DNA of 7,509 nt from Erythrobacter sp. (GTDB taxonomy: Bacteria > Pseudomonadota > Alphaproteobacteria > Sphingomonadales > Sphingomonadaceae). Location: positions 1 to 7,509 of the forward strand of contig JANQTR010000022.1 of assembly GCA_030731635.1 (NCBI GenBank), written 5' to 3'. This document shows, one piece after another, positions 1-6,005 of this stretch (position 1 is its first letter; each line of letters opens with the position of its first letter). The notes beneath the pieces are model-generated. The model ran no database searches and was not told where the DNA came from. It saw only the letters and a list, made by a program, of their open reading frames with translations. Made by a program: the position numbers and the translations under genes.

Positions 1-165
1 CGGAATGTCCTGCACGTCCTGCGCGCGGCGGGTGGCGGTCACGATGATGACATTGTCGTCCCGCACGGCGGGGGCGTCAGCGGCCTCATCCTGAGCAAAA
101 GCGGGGGTGGTAAGTGCACTGCAGGCCATCAGGCCGCCAGCAAAGGCTGCGAACTTGCGCGTCAT
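1..165 (-). CDS. TonB-dependent outer-membrane receptor, N-terminal fragment (runs off left edge)
   Basis: The reverse strand from the ATG at 165-163 reads open to the window edge, giving 55 residues. The N-terminus MTRKFAAFAGGLMACSAL is a Sec signal peptide: basic start, hydrophobic core, and probable cleavage in PAFA|QDE after residue 24. An acidic linker follows, then VIIVTATRRAQDVQDIP (about residues 39-55), the usual TonB box and start of the plug domain in sphingomonad receptors. A strong purine-rich ribosome binding site (GGAGAGAGGG) ends 5 nt before the ATG and fixes the start. Receptors of this family carry siderophores, vitamins, sugars or aromatic compounds across the outer membrane using TonB energy. 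The barrel, which would indicate the substrate, lies outside the window. The gene lies downstream of, and in the same direction as, the second receptor gene, but the 206-bp gap suggests its own promoter. Confidence 0.9.
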   Translation of the reverse strand, partial: MTRKFAAFAGGLMACSALTTPAFAQDEAADAPAVRDDNVIIVTATRRAQDVQDIP

Positions 166-224
166 GGTTTCCCTCTCTCCACAATCCAGTCGGTCTATGG
201 GCCGATCTTGGGGTTGTTGGAGCG

Positions 225-239
225 GACCCTATCAGGGTC
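225..239 (-). repeat. Small perfect hairpin in receptor leader
   Basis: GACCCT (225-230) and AGGGTC (234-239) form a perfect 6-bp inverted repeat around a 3-nt loop. It lies about 60 nt upstream of the receptor start at 165, so it would fall in the 5' untranslated leader. No T-run follows on either strand, so it is not an obvious intrinsic terminator. A role as an mRNA stability or attenuation element, or as a dyad operator, is possible but unproven. Confidence 0.35.
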
Positions 240-291
240 GCGCCTCCTAACAAGAGTCACAGGAAAAGTTCTGCCTGACAGTAGCAAAAAT

Positions 292-353
292 GCAACATGT
301 TGTGATGCGGCGCAGCATGAATGCGGTGCAACACTCGCAAACGCAACATTGTG
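292..353. promoter_or_regulatory. Candidate operator: palindrome CAACATGTTG plus repeated GCAACA motifs
   Basis: A perfect 10-bp palindrome, CAACATGTTG, lies at 293-302. The hexamer GCAACA occurs three times in 57 bp, at 292-297, 328-333 and 343-348. The last copy continues as GCAACATTGTG, resembling a degenerate form of the palindrome. The cluster sits 125-190 bp upstream of the receptor start at 165, a plausible promoter-proximal position. The regulator is unknown, and the spacing between copies (36 and 15 bp) is irregular. This is inference from repeated motifs only. Confidence 0.3.
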
Positions 354-371
354 TCGTCAAACGCGAGGATG

Positions 372-2399
372 TTAGAAGCCGTAGCGTAACCCTAACCAAA
401 AGGTGCGCGGGACGCCAAGATCGATCGATCCAGCCTGATTGCGGGTGATGATGTCTGTGTCGGTCAGATTTTCCGCGCGGACGACCACAGACAGCTTGCC
501 AGCCACGGGCGCTGCGACAAATGCGTCGATTGTGGTGGCGGGGGCAAGCGAATCAAGCTCGCGGTCATCCTCGAATTGCGCCGAGGTATGGCGCAGCGTG
601 CCCGCCACCCGCCAGCCGGGCGCAGGCTGCCAGCCAAGTGTCAGTGTTCCTGCAAATTCAGGCGTCTGCGCCGGGCGGTTGCCGTCCAGTTCCAACGATG
701 CGCCAGCGCCCTGCACCTTGGCATCAGTCCACGCCAGCGAACCGTCGAGGCTGAGCGCGCCCAGCTTGGCTGCAAGGCTCGCCTCGACCCCGCGCGCGTC
801 GATCGCGGGCAGGTTTTCGCGGCGGCGCAGGTTGGGGGCGATGGTGACATTGGCGATGGCGTTTTTGACGGAATTGTCGAACGCCGTCAGGCTCAGCACC
901 ATGGCATTGACCGGCTGCCACTCCAGTCCGATTTCGAACCCTTCGAGCCGTTCATTCTCCAATGCGGCATTGGCCTGCGTCGTCACCGGGAACACCACGA
1001 ATGGGCGGTAGAGTTCGTTCAAGGTCGGCAGCCGCAGCCCGGTATAGGCCGCCGCGCGCAGATCGAGCCGCCGTGTGGCACTGACCTTTGCGCCCGCGCG
1101 CCAGCTTAGTGCCCAGTCGGAACGGTCGGGCGCGGTCAAAGTGCTGACGGGTTGGCCCGCTGCGCTGACCGCATTGAAGAACCCGCCGGTGATGCTGGTG
1201 CGATCCGCGCGCAAGCCGCCGTTCACCAGTAACGGGCCGATCTGCCAGTCATCCTCGACAAACAGGCCGAGATTGGCGGTCGCGCCCCCTGCCCGGCGGC
1301 GTTCGGTGACAAGGCCCGAAAACGCGTTGATCGCGTCCTCCTGCAACTCCCCTTCGGCGCGGCGGTAATCAGCGCCGATGCGGATATCGTGTCCTTCGGC
1401 AATCGGTGGGCGCAATTCAAACTTGCCGCCAATCCCGGTTGACGGCGTGCTGCGCTGATCGAGCACCGGGGTGAAGCGCGTGGCGCTGATGACGATATTG
1501 GAAAAATCGCGCGCCTGTACATAGGCCAGCGCATCGAATTGCCATGCGCCCCGGCCGACGATGCGAAGCGAGGCCTCTTGCCCCTCACTGGTGGAATCCG
1601 CGCCTTCGAACCGCAAGGTGCGGGCATCGCGGAATGCGGCGATGCGGGCCTGCACCTCGACCGTGTCGGTCAGCGGCGCGGCGGCGCGCAGGGCAGCGTT
1701 CCAGCTATCAAATGCGGCGCGCGCAGAGGCGGGGACGCGTTGATCGGCGGGCGTGGTGAAGAACCCCTGCCCCCGGTCCCAGCGCCCGCTGGCGGTGGCA
1801 AACCCGCGCCCCAAACGCTGGGTCAGTACCCCGGAAAGCTCGCTTTCACCCCGGTCATTGACCGCGCCGCTCGCCAGCAGCGCGCCTGCGTCACCCGGCT
1901 CGGCGCTTTCCAGCTCGATCGTGCCTGCCAGCGCCCCTGCGCCAAACGGCCCCGATCCACCCCCGCGCGTCACCCGGATGGTGCCGAGCGTTTCAGGCGG
2001 GATCGCCGACAGCGGGATATAGCCAAAGAACGGATCGGCAATCGGCACCCCGTCCAGCAGCACCAGCGCGCGGCTCGTCGCATTCCCGCCAATCGCGCGT
2101 AACGTCACGCCTTGCGCACTGGGGTTGGAAGACCGGCTGTCCGAGCGGCGAAACTGCTGGAAGCCTGCCACGCCGCGCAGCACATCGTCGATCCGGCCCG
2201 ATGGGCTGGCGATAATCACCTCACGATCAAGCGTGGTGGTGGCATAAATCCCGCTCGACAGCGCCGGATCAAGCCCGCGCCCGGTGACGATGATCTCGGG
2301 CGAGGCATCATCTTCGCGCTCGGCATCATCCTGCGCAGCCAGCGGCGCAGCAAGGGCTATGGCAATCACACAGGCGGACAGGCGCAGGATCTCTTTCAT
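372..2399 (-). CDS. TonB-dependent outer-membrane receptor (BtuB/CirA-type, 675 aa)
   Basis: A complete TonB-dependent receptor that would import a scarce ligand across the outer membrane with energy from TonB-ExbB-ExbD. Residues 1-22 form a signal peptide (MKEILRLSACVIAIALAAPLAA, likely cut before QDD). An acidic linker leads to a TonB box, EIIVTGRG, at 35-42. The plug domain spans about 45-165 and shows the family signatures VLRGVAGF, TLRAIGGN, LVLLDGVPIADPFFGY and GGSGPFGAGALAGTIEL. The rest is the 22-strand barrel, including the conserved LRLPTLNELYRPF segment and ending in an aromatic residue (LGLRYGF), as outer-membrane barrels usually do. The length fits the BtuB/CirA-size group. The start is set by the signal peptide; the upstream ribosome site (AGGCGCAGG) is modest and close to the ATG. 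The gene is divergent from the flavin monooxygenase gene. The substrate cannot be told from sequence: iron chelate, cobalamin or an organic compound are all possible. Confidence 0.93.
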   Translation of the reverse strand: MKEILRLSACVIAIALAAPLAAQDDAEREDDASPEIIVTGRGLDPALSSGIYATTTLDREVIIASPSGRIDDVLRGVAGFQQFRRSDSRSSNPSAQGVTLRAIGGNATSRALVLLDGVPIADPFFGYIPLSAIPPETLGTIRVTRGGGSGPFGAGALAGTIELESAEPGDAGALLASGAVNDRGESELSGVLTQRLGRGFATASGRWDRGQGFFTTPADQRVPASARAAFDSWNAALRAAAPLTDTVEVQARIAAFRDARTLRFEGADSTSEGQEASLRIVGRGAWQFDALAYVQARDFSNIVISATRFTPVLDQRSTPSTGIGGKFELRPPIAEGHDIRIGADYRRAEGELQEDAINAFSGLVTERRRAGGATANLGLFVEDDWQIGPLLVNGGLRADRTSITGGFFNAVSAAGQPVSTLTAPDRSDWALSWRAGAKVSATRRLDLRAAAYTGLRLPTLNELYRPFVVFPVTTQANAALENERLEGFEIGLEWQPVNAMVLSLTAFDNSVKNAIANVTIAPNLRRRENLPAIDARGVEASLAAKLGALSLDGSLAWTDAKVQGAGASLELDGNRPAQTPEFAGTLTLGWQPAPGWRVAGTLRHTSAQFEDDRELDSLAPATTIDAFVAAPVAGKLSVVVRAENLTDTDIITRNQAGSIDLGVPRTFWLGLRYGF

Positions 2400-2484
2400 G
2401 GACCTGCGCCTAGCGGGTCAGCCCGCGCGCGTCACCCGAAAGTCAGTTGCAGATTGCCATTCAAGACTCGCTTTTGGTGCCCCC

Positions 2485-2496
2485 ATGTGATTACAT
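2485..2496. promoter_or_regulatory. Imperfect palindrome ATGTGATTACAT, candidate operator
   Basis: ATGT (2485-2488) and ACAT (2493-2496) are inverted repeats around GATT; the core itself is near-symmetric (TGTGATTACA). It is centred about 35 bp upstream of the monooxygenase ATG and about 90 bp from the receptor ATG, where a regulator could affect either gene. Short TGT-N4-ACA dyads are seen among bacterial repressor sites, but the family cannot be named, and no regulator gene is present in the window. Confidence 0.25.
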
Positions 2497-2506
2497 CGCG
2501 CAAACC

Positions 2507-2517
2507 GGGAGAGAGAG
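2507..2517 (+). promoter_or_regulatory. Ribosome binding site deciding the monooxygenase start
   Basis: The purine run GGGAGAGAGAG ends 7 nt before the ATG at 2525. It resembles the site in front of the receptor gene at 165. It favours ATG 2525 over an in-frame TTG at 2447, which would add 26 residues that match nothing in the family and would translate through this site. Confidence 0.7.
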
Positions 2518-2524
2518 ACCCATC

Positions 2525-4033
2525 ATGCTTGCAACACCGCCAGATTTTGACGTGCTGATCGTCGGTGCCGGGATTTCCGGGATCGGCATGGCCGCGCATA
2601 TGGAAATGAAGGCCCCGCATCACAGTTACGCCATCGTGGAACGGCGCGACAATCTGGGCGGCACGTGGGATCTGTTCCGCTATCCCGGCATCCGCTCTGA
2701 CAGCGACATGCACACGCTGGGCTTTGATTTCGAACCGTGGCGGCATGAAAAAAGCATCGCCGATGCGCCTGCGATCCTCAGCTATCTTGACCAGATCGTC
2801 GATGAGCGCGGGATCCGCCAACACATCCGGTTCGGCCACAAGGTGACCAGCGCCGATTTCCGTCATGACGAAGCGCGCTGGCATGTCGAAATGGAGCTGG
2901 CTGACGGTTCGCGCACCCGGATGACCGCGAATTTCGTCTACCTTGGCTCAGGCTATTATGACTACGACGAGCCCTATGATCCGGGTTTCGACTTCGGCGA
3001 GTTTGAAGGCCAGGTGCTGCACCCGCAATTCTGGCCCGAAAACCTCGATTACGCAGGCAAGCGCGTGGTTGTGATCGGTTCGGGGGCGACGGCGGTGACG
3101 ATTGTGCCGTCGATGGCAAAAGAAGCCGCGCATGTCACCATGCTGCAACGCACCCCGACCTGGATGTTCTCACGCCCGGCAAAGGATGCGTTTGCCAATT
3201 TCCTGCGTAAGGTCCTGCCTGAAAAACTAGCTTACCGGCTGACCCGGTTCAAGAACATCAAGATGCAGGATTTCAGCTTCAAACTGGCGCGCGACAATCC
3301 GCAGAAGGTGAAAGACGCGCTCTACAAGAAGATCGAAGAAGCGTTAGGCCCCGATTACGACAAGGCGACCTTCACTCCGCCCTATAACCCATGGGAACAG
3401 CGGCTGTGCCTGGTACCCGATCAGGACCTGTTCACCGCGATGAAGGCGGGCAAGGCCGATGTCGTCACCGGCCAGATCGCCAAGTTTGAAAAAGGCGGCG
3501 TGCGGCTGACCGATGGGCAGTTCCTGCCCGCCGATATCGTAGTGACCGCGACCGGGCTCAAAATGGCGATCGCGGGCAAGATCGCGATTTCTGTCGATGG
3601 CGAACCGGTCGAATTCCACCAGCGGTTCTATTACAAGGGGTGCATGTTCTCGAACCTGCCCAACCTTGCGGTGGTGTTTGGCTATCTCAACGCCAGCTGG
3701 ACGCTGCGGGCGGACATCAATTCCGATTACGTCTGCCGCGTGCTTGAACATATGCGCAAGACCGGCGCGACCATCGCTACCCCGGTGCTGACCCCCGAAG
3801 GCGAGGCCGCCATCACCGAAGATGACGTGTTCGATTTCTCCAGCGGCTATATCCAGCGCGGCAAGCACATCATGCCGCGCAATTCGATCAGCTACCCGTG
3901 GCGGCTGAATCAGGAATATGTGGTCGATCGCAAACGGATGAAGGATGATCCGCTGACCGACGGCATCCTGAGCTTTACCAAGCCCGGGGCCAATGCGCAG
4001 GGTGCCGAAGAGCAGCTGGAGGCGGCTGAATAA
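2525..4033 (+). CDS. EthA-like Baeyer-Villiger flavin-containing monooxygenase (502 aa)
   Basis: A class B flavoprotein monooxygenase using FAD, NADPH and O2 to insert oxygen next to a ketone or to oxidise a sulfur or nitrogen centre; cytosolic. Residues 14-19 (GAGISG) are the FAD Rossmann motif. GGTWDLFRYPGIRSDSDMHT (45-64) is the flavin-proximal block. FEGQVLHPQFWP (160-171) matches the Baeyer-Villiger fingerprint FxGxxxHxxxWP, with H166 and W170. GSGATA (185-190) is the NADPH Rossmann motif, with R209 in LQRTP. ATG at 342-344 is the third family motif. As recalled, mycobacterial EthA (about 489 aa) shares these blocks almost unchanged and also the later NPWxQRLCLVP and NASWTL segments, so this subfamily is well supported. 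All key residues are present and the gene looks intact. The natural substrate is unknown. The start is the ATG at 2525, with an excellent ribosome site. Divergent from a receptor gene; a palindromic repeat begins 9 nt after the stop. Confidence 0.93.
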   Translation: MLATPPDFDVLIVGAGISGIGMAAHMEMKAPHHSYAIVERRDNLGGTWDLFRYPGIRSDSDMHTLGFDFEPWRHEKSIADAPAILSYLDQIVDERGIRQHIRFGHKVTSADFRHDEARWHVEMELADGSRTRMTANFVYLGSGYYDYDEPYDPGFDFGEFEGQVLHPQFWPENLDYAGKRVVVIGSGATAVTIVPSMAKEAAHVTMLQRTPTWMFSRPAKDAFANFLRKVLPEKLAYRLTRFKNIKMQDFSFKLARDNPQKVKDALYKKIEEALGPDYDKATFTPPYNPWEQRLCLVPDQDLFTAMKAGKADVVTGQIAKFEKGGVRLTDGQFLPADIVVTATGLKMAIAGKIAISVDGEPVEFHQRFYYKGCMFSNLPNLAVVFGYLNASWTLRADINSDYVCRVLEHMRKTGATIATPVLTPEGEAAITEDDVFDFSSGYIQRGKHIMPRNSISYPWRLNQEYVVDRKRMKDDPLTDGILSFTKPGANAQGAEEQLEAAE

Positions 4034-4042
4034 CCATACCTT

Positions 4043-4143
4043 GTCATTGTGAGGAGCCGAAGGCGACGCGGCAATCCAGCATCGGACCGCGCGAGTGCAG
4101 GACGGGCTGATCATGGATGGCTTCGCGTTCGGCTCGCAATGAC
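4043..4143. repeat. Dispersed palindromic intergenic repeat (REP/MITE-like), about 101 bp
   Basis: The left arm begins GTCATTGTGAGGAGCCGAAG (4043) and runs to ATCCA at 4078. The right arm runs from TGGATGG at 4114 to GCAATGAC at 4143. The complement of the right arm reads GTCATTGCGAGCCGAACGC and aligns with the left arm with a few mismatches and small indels; a roughly 35-bp centre separates them. The arms belong to the widespread 'TCATTGCGAGGAGC...GCAATCCAG' type of intergenic palindromes common in alphaproteobacterial and other genomes. In one reverse frame it translates to the familiar spurious 'HCEPNAKPS' peptide. It lies directly after the monooxygenase stop and 42 bp before the next gene. 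The transcript could fold into a long hairpin that limits read-through or protects the upstream mRNA end. It carries no transposase; mobilisation in trans is inference. Confidence 0.75.
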
Positions 4144-4185
4144 GAAACCCTTTCGATTTCGCACGCCTTCGCCTAACCACTCCCC

Positions 4186-4947
4186 ATGACCTCTCCCGAA
4201 AAAATCTGGACTGCCGGACTGATCGTCATCGGCGATGAAATCCTCTCCGGCCGCACCCATGACAAGAACATCGCGCAGGTGGCCAGCTGGCTGCAGGTAC
4301 AAGGCATCCGGTTGACCGAAGTGCGGGTGGTGCCCGACGTTGAGGCGCGGATCGTGGCAGCTGTGCATGATCTTGGCGCGGCCTATGATTACCTGTTCAC
4401 CACCGGCGGGATCGGCCCGACGCATGATGACATCACGGTAGATGCCGTCGCCGCCGCGCTGGGCGTGCCGGTGGTCATCCACCCTGAAGCGCGCGCGCTG
4501 CTTGAACGCTATTACGAAACGCGTGGGGGCCTTAACGAAGGCCGCTTGCGCATGGCGCGGGTGCCGGAGGGGTCGGAACTGATTCCCAACCGCATGTCGG
4601 GCGCGCCCGGCATCCGGCGCGGCAACCTGTTCCTGATGGCGGGCGTACCGCATATCACCGCCGGCATGCTCGACGCGCTGACCGGGCAATTGGAAGGCGG
4701 CGCGCCGCTGCTATCCGAAACCATCGGCTGCTGGGTCGCCGAAAGCGAAGTCGCCGACTTGCTGCGCCGCACCGAAGCCGCGCATGACACCTGCCAGATC
4801 GGATCCTACCCGTTCTTTCGCGAAGGCCGGGTTGGCGCAAATTTCGTCGTGCGATCGGTCAACGCCGATGATCTCAAGGCGTGCTGCGACAGCCTGATCG
4901 AAGGCCTGACCGCCGCGGGTCACGGGGTTACCATCGGCGGTATCTGA
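4186..4947 (+). CDS. CinA N-terminal-type / MoaB-MogA-fold domain protein (short form, 253 aa)
   Basis: A protein of the molybdopterin-binding fold usually annotated 'competence/damage-inducible protein A'. The N-terminal strand ends in VIGDEILSGR (14-23) and is followed by the nucleotide/pterin-site motif TTGGIGPTHDDIT (72-84), both diagnostic of the CinA/MoaB fold. The SGAPGI and LFLMAGVPHITAGML blocks further along are also typical. Full-length CinA (about 400 aa) has a C-terminal PncC-type NMN deamidase domain; this protein ends without it, so it is the short form common in alphaproteobacteria. In other CinA proteins the N-terminal domain hydrolyses ADP-ribose; activity here is inferred. 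An in-frame TAA at 4174-4176, four codons upstream, leaves ATG 4186 as the only sensible start. The bases before it (CTAACCACTCCCC) contain no Shine-Dalgarno sequence, so translation may be leaderless or SD-independent. The next gene begins 68 bp downstream in the same direction. Confidence 0.88.
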   Translation: MTSPEKIWTAGLIVIGDEILSGRTHDKNIAQVASWLQVQGIRLTEVRVVPDVEARIVAAVHDLGAAYDYLFTTGGIGPTHDDITVDAVAAALGVPVVIHPEARALLERYYETRGGLNEGRLRMARVPEGSELIPNRMSGAPGIRRGNLFLMAGVPHITAGMLDALTGQLEGGAPLLSETIGCWVAESEVADLLRRTEAAHDTCQIGSYPFFREGRVGANFVVRSVNADDLKACCDSLIEGLTAAGHGVTIGGI

Positions 4948-4990
4948 CCTGCGTGCGCACCTAAAGAGATATCATCACCTGCTCTTAACC

Positions 4991-5010
4991 CTTTGGCGCT
5001 AACGCCAAAG
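4991..5010 (+). promoter_or_regulatory. Perfect hairpin in the ribosome-binding position of the deacetylase gene
   Basis: CTTTGGCG (4991-4998) and CGCCAAAG (5003-5010) pair perfectly around the 4-nt loop CTAA. The 3' arm ends 5 nt before the ATG at 5016, exactly where a Shine-Dalgarno sequence would lie, and the only purine run there (AAAG) is inside the stem. An in-frame TAA at 4986-4988 and the lack of any other start codon rule out a different start. No T-run follows, so it is a poor terminator for the upstream gene. It could be a translational control hairpin, a dyad operator, or a vestigial terminator. Confidence 0.55.
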
Positions 5011-5015
5011 ACACG

Positions 5016-5993
5016 ATGACCCGCGTTTTCATCACGATCGATACCGAATATTCCTCGGGGCTCTATGCCGGGCCGGATGCCGCGTCGCGCGCGGAGAACT
5101 TTGCCCGGTCGATTGGTTGCATCACGCCTGGAGGACCAGCGGGCGTCAGCCACAAGCTCGAATTGCTCAACCACTACGGGCAAAAGGCGGTGTTCTTCGT
5201 CGACCCCATGCCCGCGCTGGTGTGGGGCGTTGCCGCGATTGAGGATATTGTCGGCCCGATCATCGCTGCCGGGCAAGACGTGCAGCTGCATTGCCATACC
5301 GAATGGCTGGGCCATGCGGGCAGCGCCAATCCGCTCGCTTCAAAGCGTACCGGCCTATCCATTGCTGACTTCCCGCTAGACGAACAATGCGAGATCATCG
5401 CCTACGCGCGCGAAACGCTGATGGCGGCGGGCGCGCCTGCGCCGGTGGCGTTCCGCGCGGGCAATTACGGCGCGAATGATGATACACTGCGCGCCCTATC
5501 TGCAAACGGCATCGCCTATGATGCGAGCCACTGCCCGGCTCTGACTGATGGGCTTTGCCGCATCAGCCTTGGCCCTGAAGATCGTGATCCGGTGCGGCAC
5601 ATGGGCGTGATCGAAGTGCCTGCTGGCACGATCGGCACCCTTGGCGGTGGTCAGCGCCACGCCCAGATAACCGCGCTGACCCTCGCCGAAATGCTTGCAG
5701 CGGTCCGTCATGCGAAGCGCGAAGGGCGCGAGAGCTTTACCTTGGTGAGCCATTCGTTCGAACTGATCAACCGCCGCAAACTGGCCGTGAACCCGATTGT
5801 GCGGCGGCGGTTTAGCGGGCTGGTCAAAGCGCTGGCAGGAATGCGCCGAGTGGAGACCGGCACTTTCGCCGGTACCCCGCCGACGCTGCCAGCTTTCGCC
5901 AAACAGAGCGATCCCTTGCCCGCCACCGCGATGCGCACCAGCCTGCGCCTGGCTGAACAATTCATCTCGAACACGCTATACGGCGCGTTGTAA
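5016..5993 (+). CDS. Polysaccharide deacetylase family protein (NodB-like fold, 325 aa)
   Basis: A metal-dependent carbohydrate esterase-4-type deacetylase, expected to remove N- or O-acetyl groups from a polysaccharide. The N-terminal strand FITIDTEYSS holds the catalytic-base Asp (D9). LHCHTEW (91-97) supplies the metal-binding His pair H92 and H94. FRAGNYGANDDTLRAL (146-161) is the conserved Arg/Asn motif, and LVSHSFEL (243-250, H246) is the C-terminal histidine motif. The first motif is the IDTE variant rather than the classical FDDG of chitin deacetylases, as in deacetylases linked to bacterial exopolysaccharide loci. No signal peptide or membrane segment is visible, so it probably acts in the cytoplasm or on a lipid-linked precursor; that is inference. 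Its stop codon is only 12 nt before the acyltransferase start, indicating one operon. Its own start lacks an exposed ribosome site and follows a hairpin. Substrate unknown. Confidence 0.87.
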   Translation: MTRVFITIDTEYSSGLYAGPDAASRAENFARSIGCITPGGPAGVSHKLELLNHYGQKAVFFVDPMPALVWGVAAIEDIVGPIIAAGQDVQLHCHTEWLGHAGSANPLASKRTGLSIADFPLDEQCEIIAYARETLMAAGAPAPVAFRAGNYGANDDTLRALSANGIAYDASHCPALTDGLCRISLGPEDRDPVRHMGVIEVPAGTIGTLGGGQRHAQITALTLAEMLAAVRHAKREGRESFTLVSHSFELINRRKLAVNPIVRRRFSGLVKALAGMRRVETGTFAGTPPTLPAFAKQSDPLPATAMRTSLRLAEQFISNTLYGAL

Positions 5994-6005
5994 GAGCGTC
6001 TGGTG

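Larger units (their letters stand above)
166..371 (-). promoter_or_regulatory. Intergenic region between two receptor genes; probable leader and promoter of the downstream receptor
   Basis: This 206-bp stretch holds no credible gene. Part of it (about 250-360) is less GC-rich than its surroundings, as expected of a promoter. Read on the minus strand it contains TTGACG near 360-355 and TTGCAT near 302-297 as possible -35 elements, but no convincing matching -10 box, so I do not place a transcription start. It also holds a 6-bp hairpin at 225-239 and a cluster of GCAACA motifs at 292-353, listed separately. No terminator with a T-run is visible after the upstream receptor gene's stop codon at 372-374, so read-through from that gene is possible. 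Confidence 0.45.
2400..2524. promoter_or_regulatory. Divergent promoter region between receptor and flavin monooxygenase genes
   Basis: These 125 bp separate two divergent start codons and must hold promoters for both directions unless one gene is read from further away. I cannot assign convincing -35/-10 pairs. Visible structure includes a 5-bp stem, GCGGG/CCCGC, with a 4-nt loop (2413-2426), 13 nt upstream of the receptor start. There is also an imperfect palindrome at 2485-2496 and a strong ribosome site for the monooxygenase at 2507-2517. It is too short and lacks the conserved boxes for a cobalamin riboswitch. Confidence 0.45.

Noticed and set aside
1539..2102. 187-codon plus-strand open frame opposite the receptor gene, and a similar one at 576-1109
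   Set aside because: Both are antisense to a complete receptor gene; the Arg/Pro/Ala/Gly-rich translations are typical shadows in GC-rich DNA and have no recognisable motif.
2447..2524. N-terminal extension of the monooxygenase from TTG 2447
   Set aside because: The extra 26 residues do not match the family, and a strong ribosome site sits just before ATG 2525.
2400..2524. Possible cobalamin or other riboswitch upstream of the receptor gene
   Set aside because: The spacer is only 125 bp and has no conserved B12-box-like sequence; only a short 5-bp stem is seen.
3344..4180. 278-codon open frame on the minus strand opposite the 3' end of the monooxygenase gene
   Set aside because: It lies antisense to an intact gene with clear motifs, runs through the palindromic repeat (giving the known spurious HCEPNAKPS peptide), and shows no family resemblance.
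4951..4975. Possible promoter for the deacetylase gene (CTGACC at 4944-4949 and TATCAT at 4970-4975)
   Set aside because: The spacing of 20 bp is too long for a standard promoter and the -35 match is poor; I could not support it over chance.
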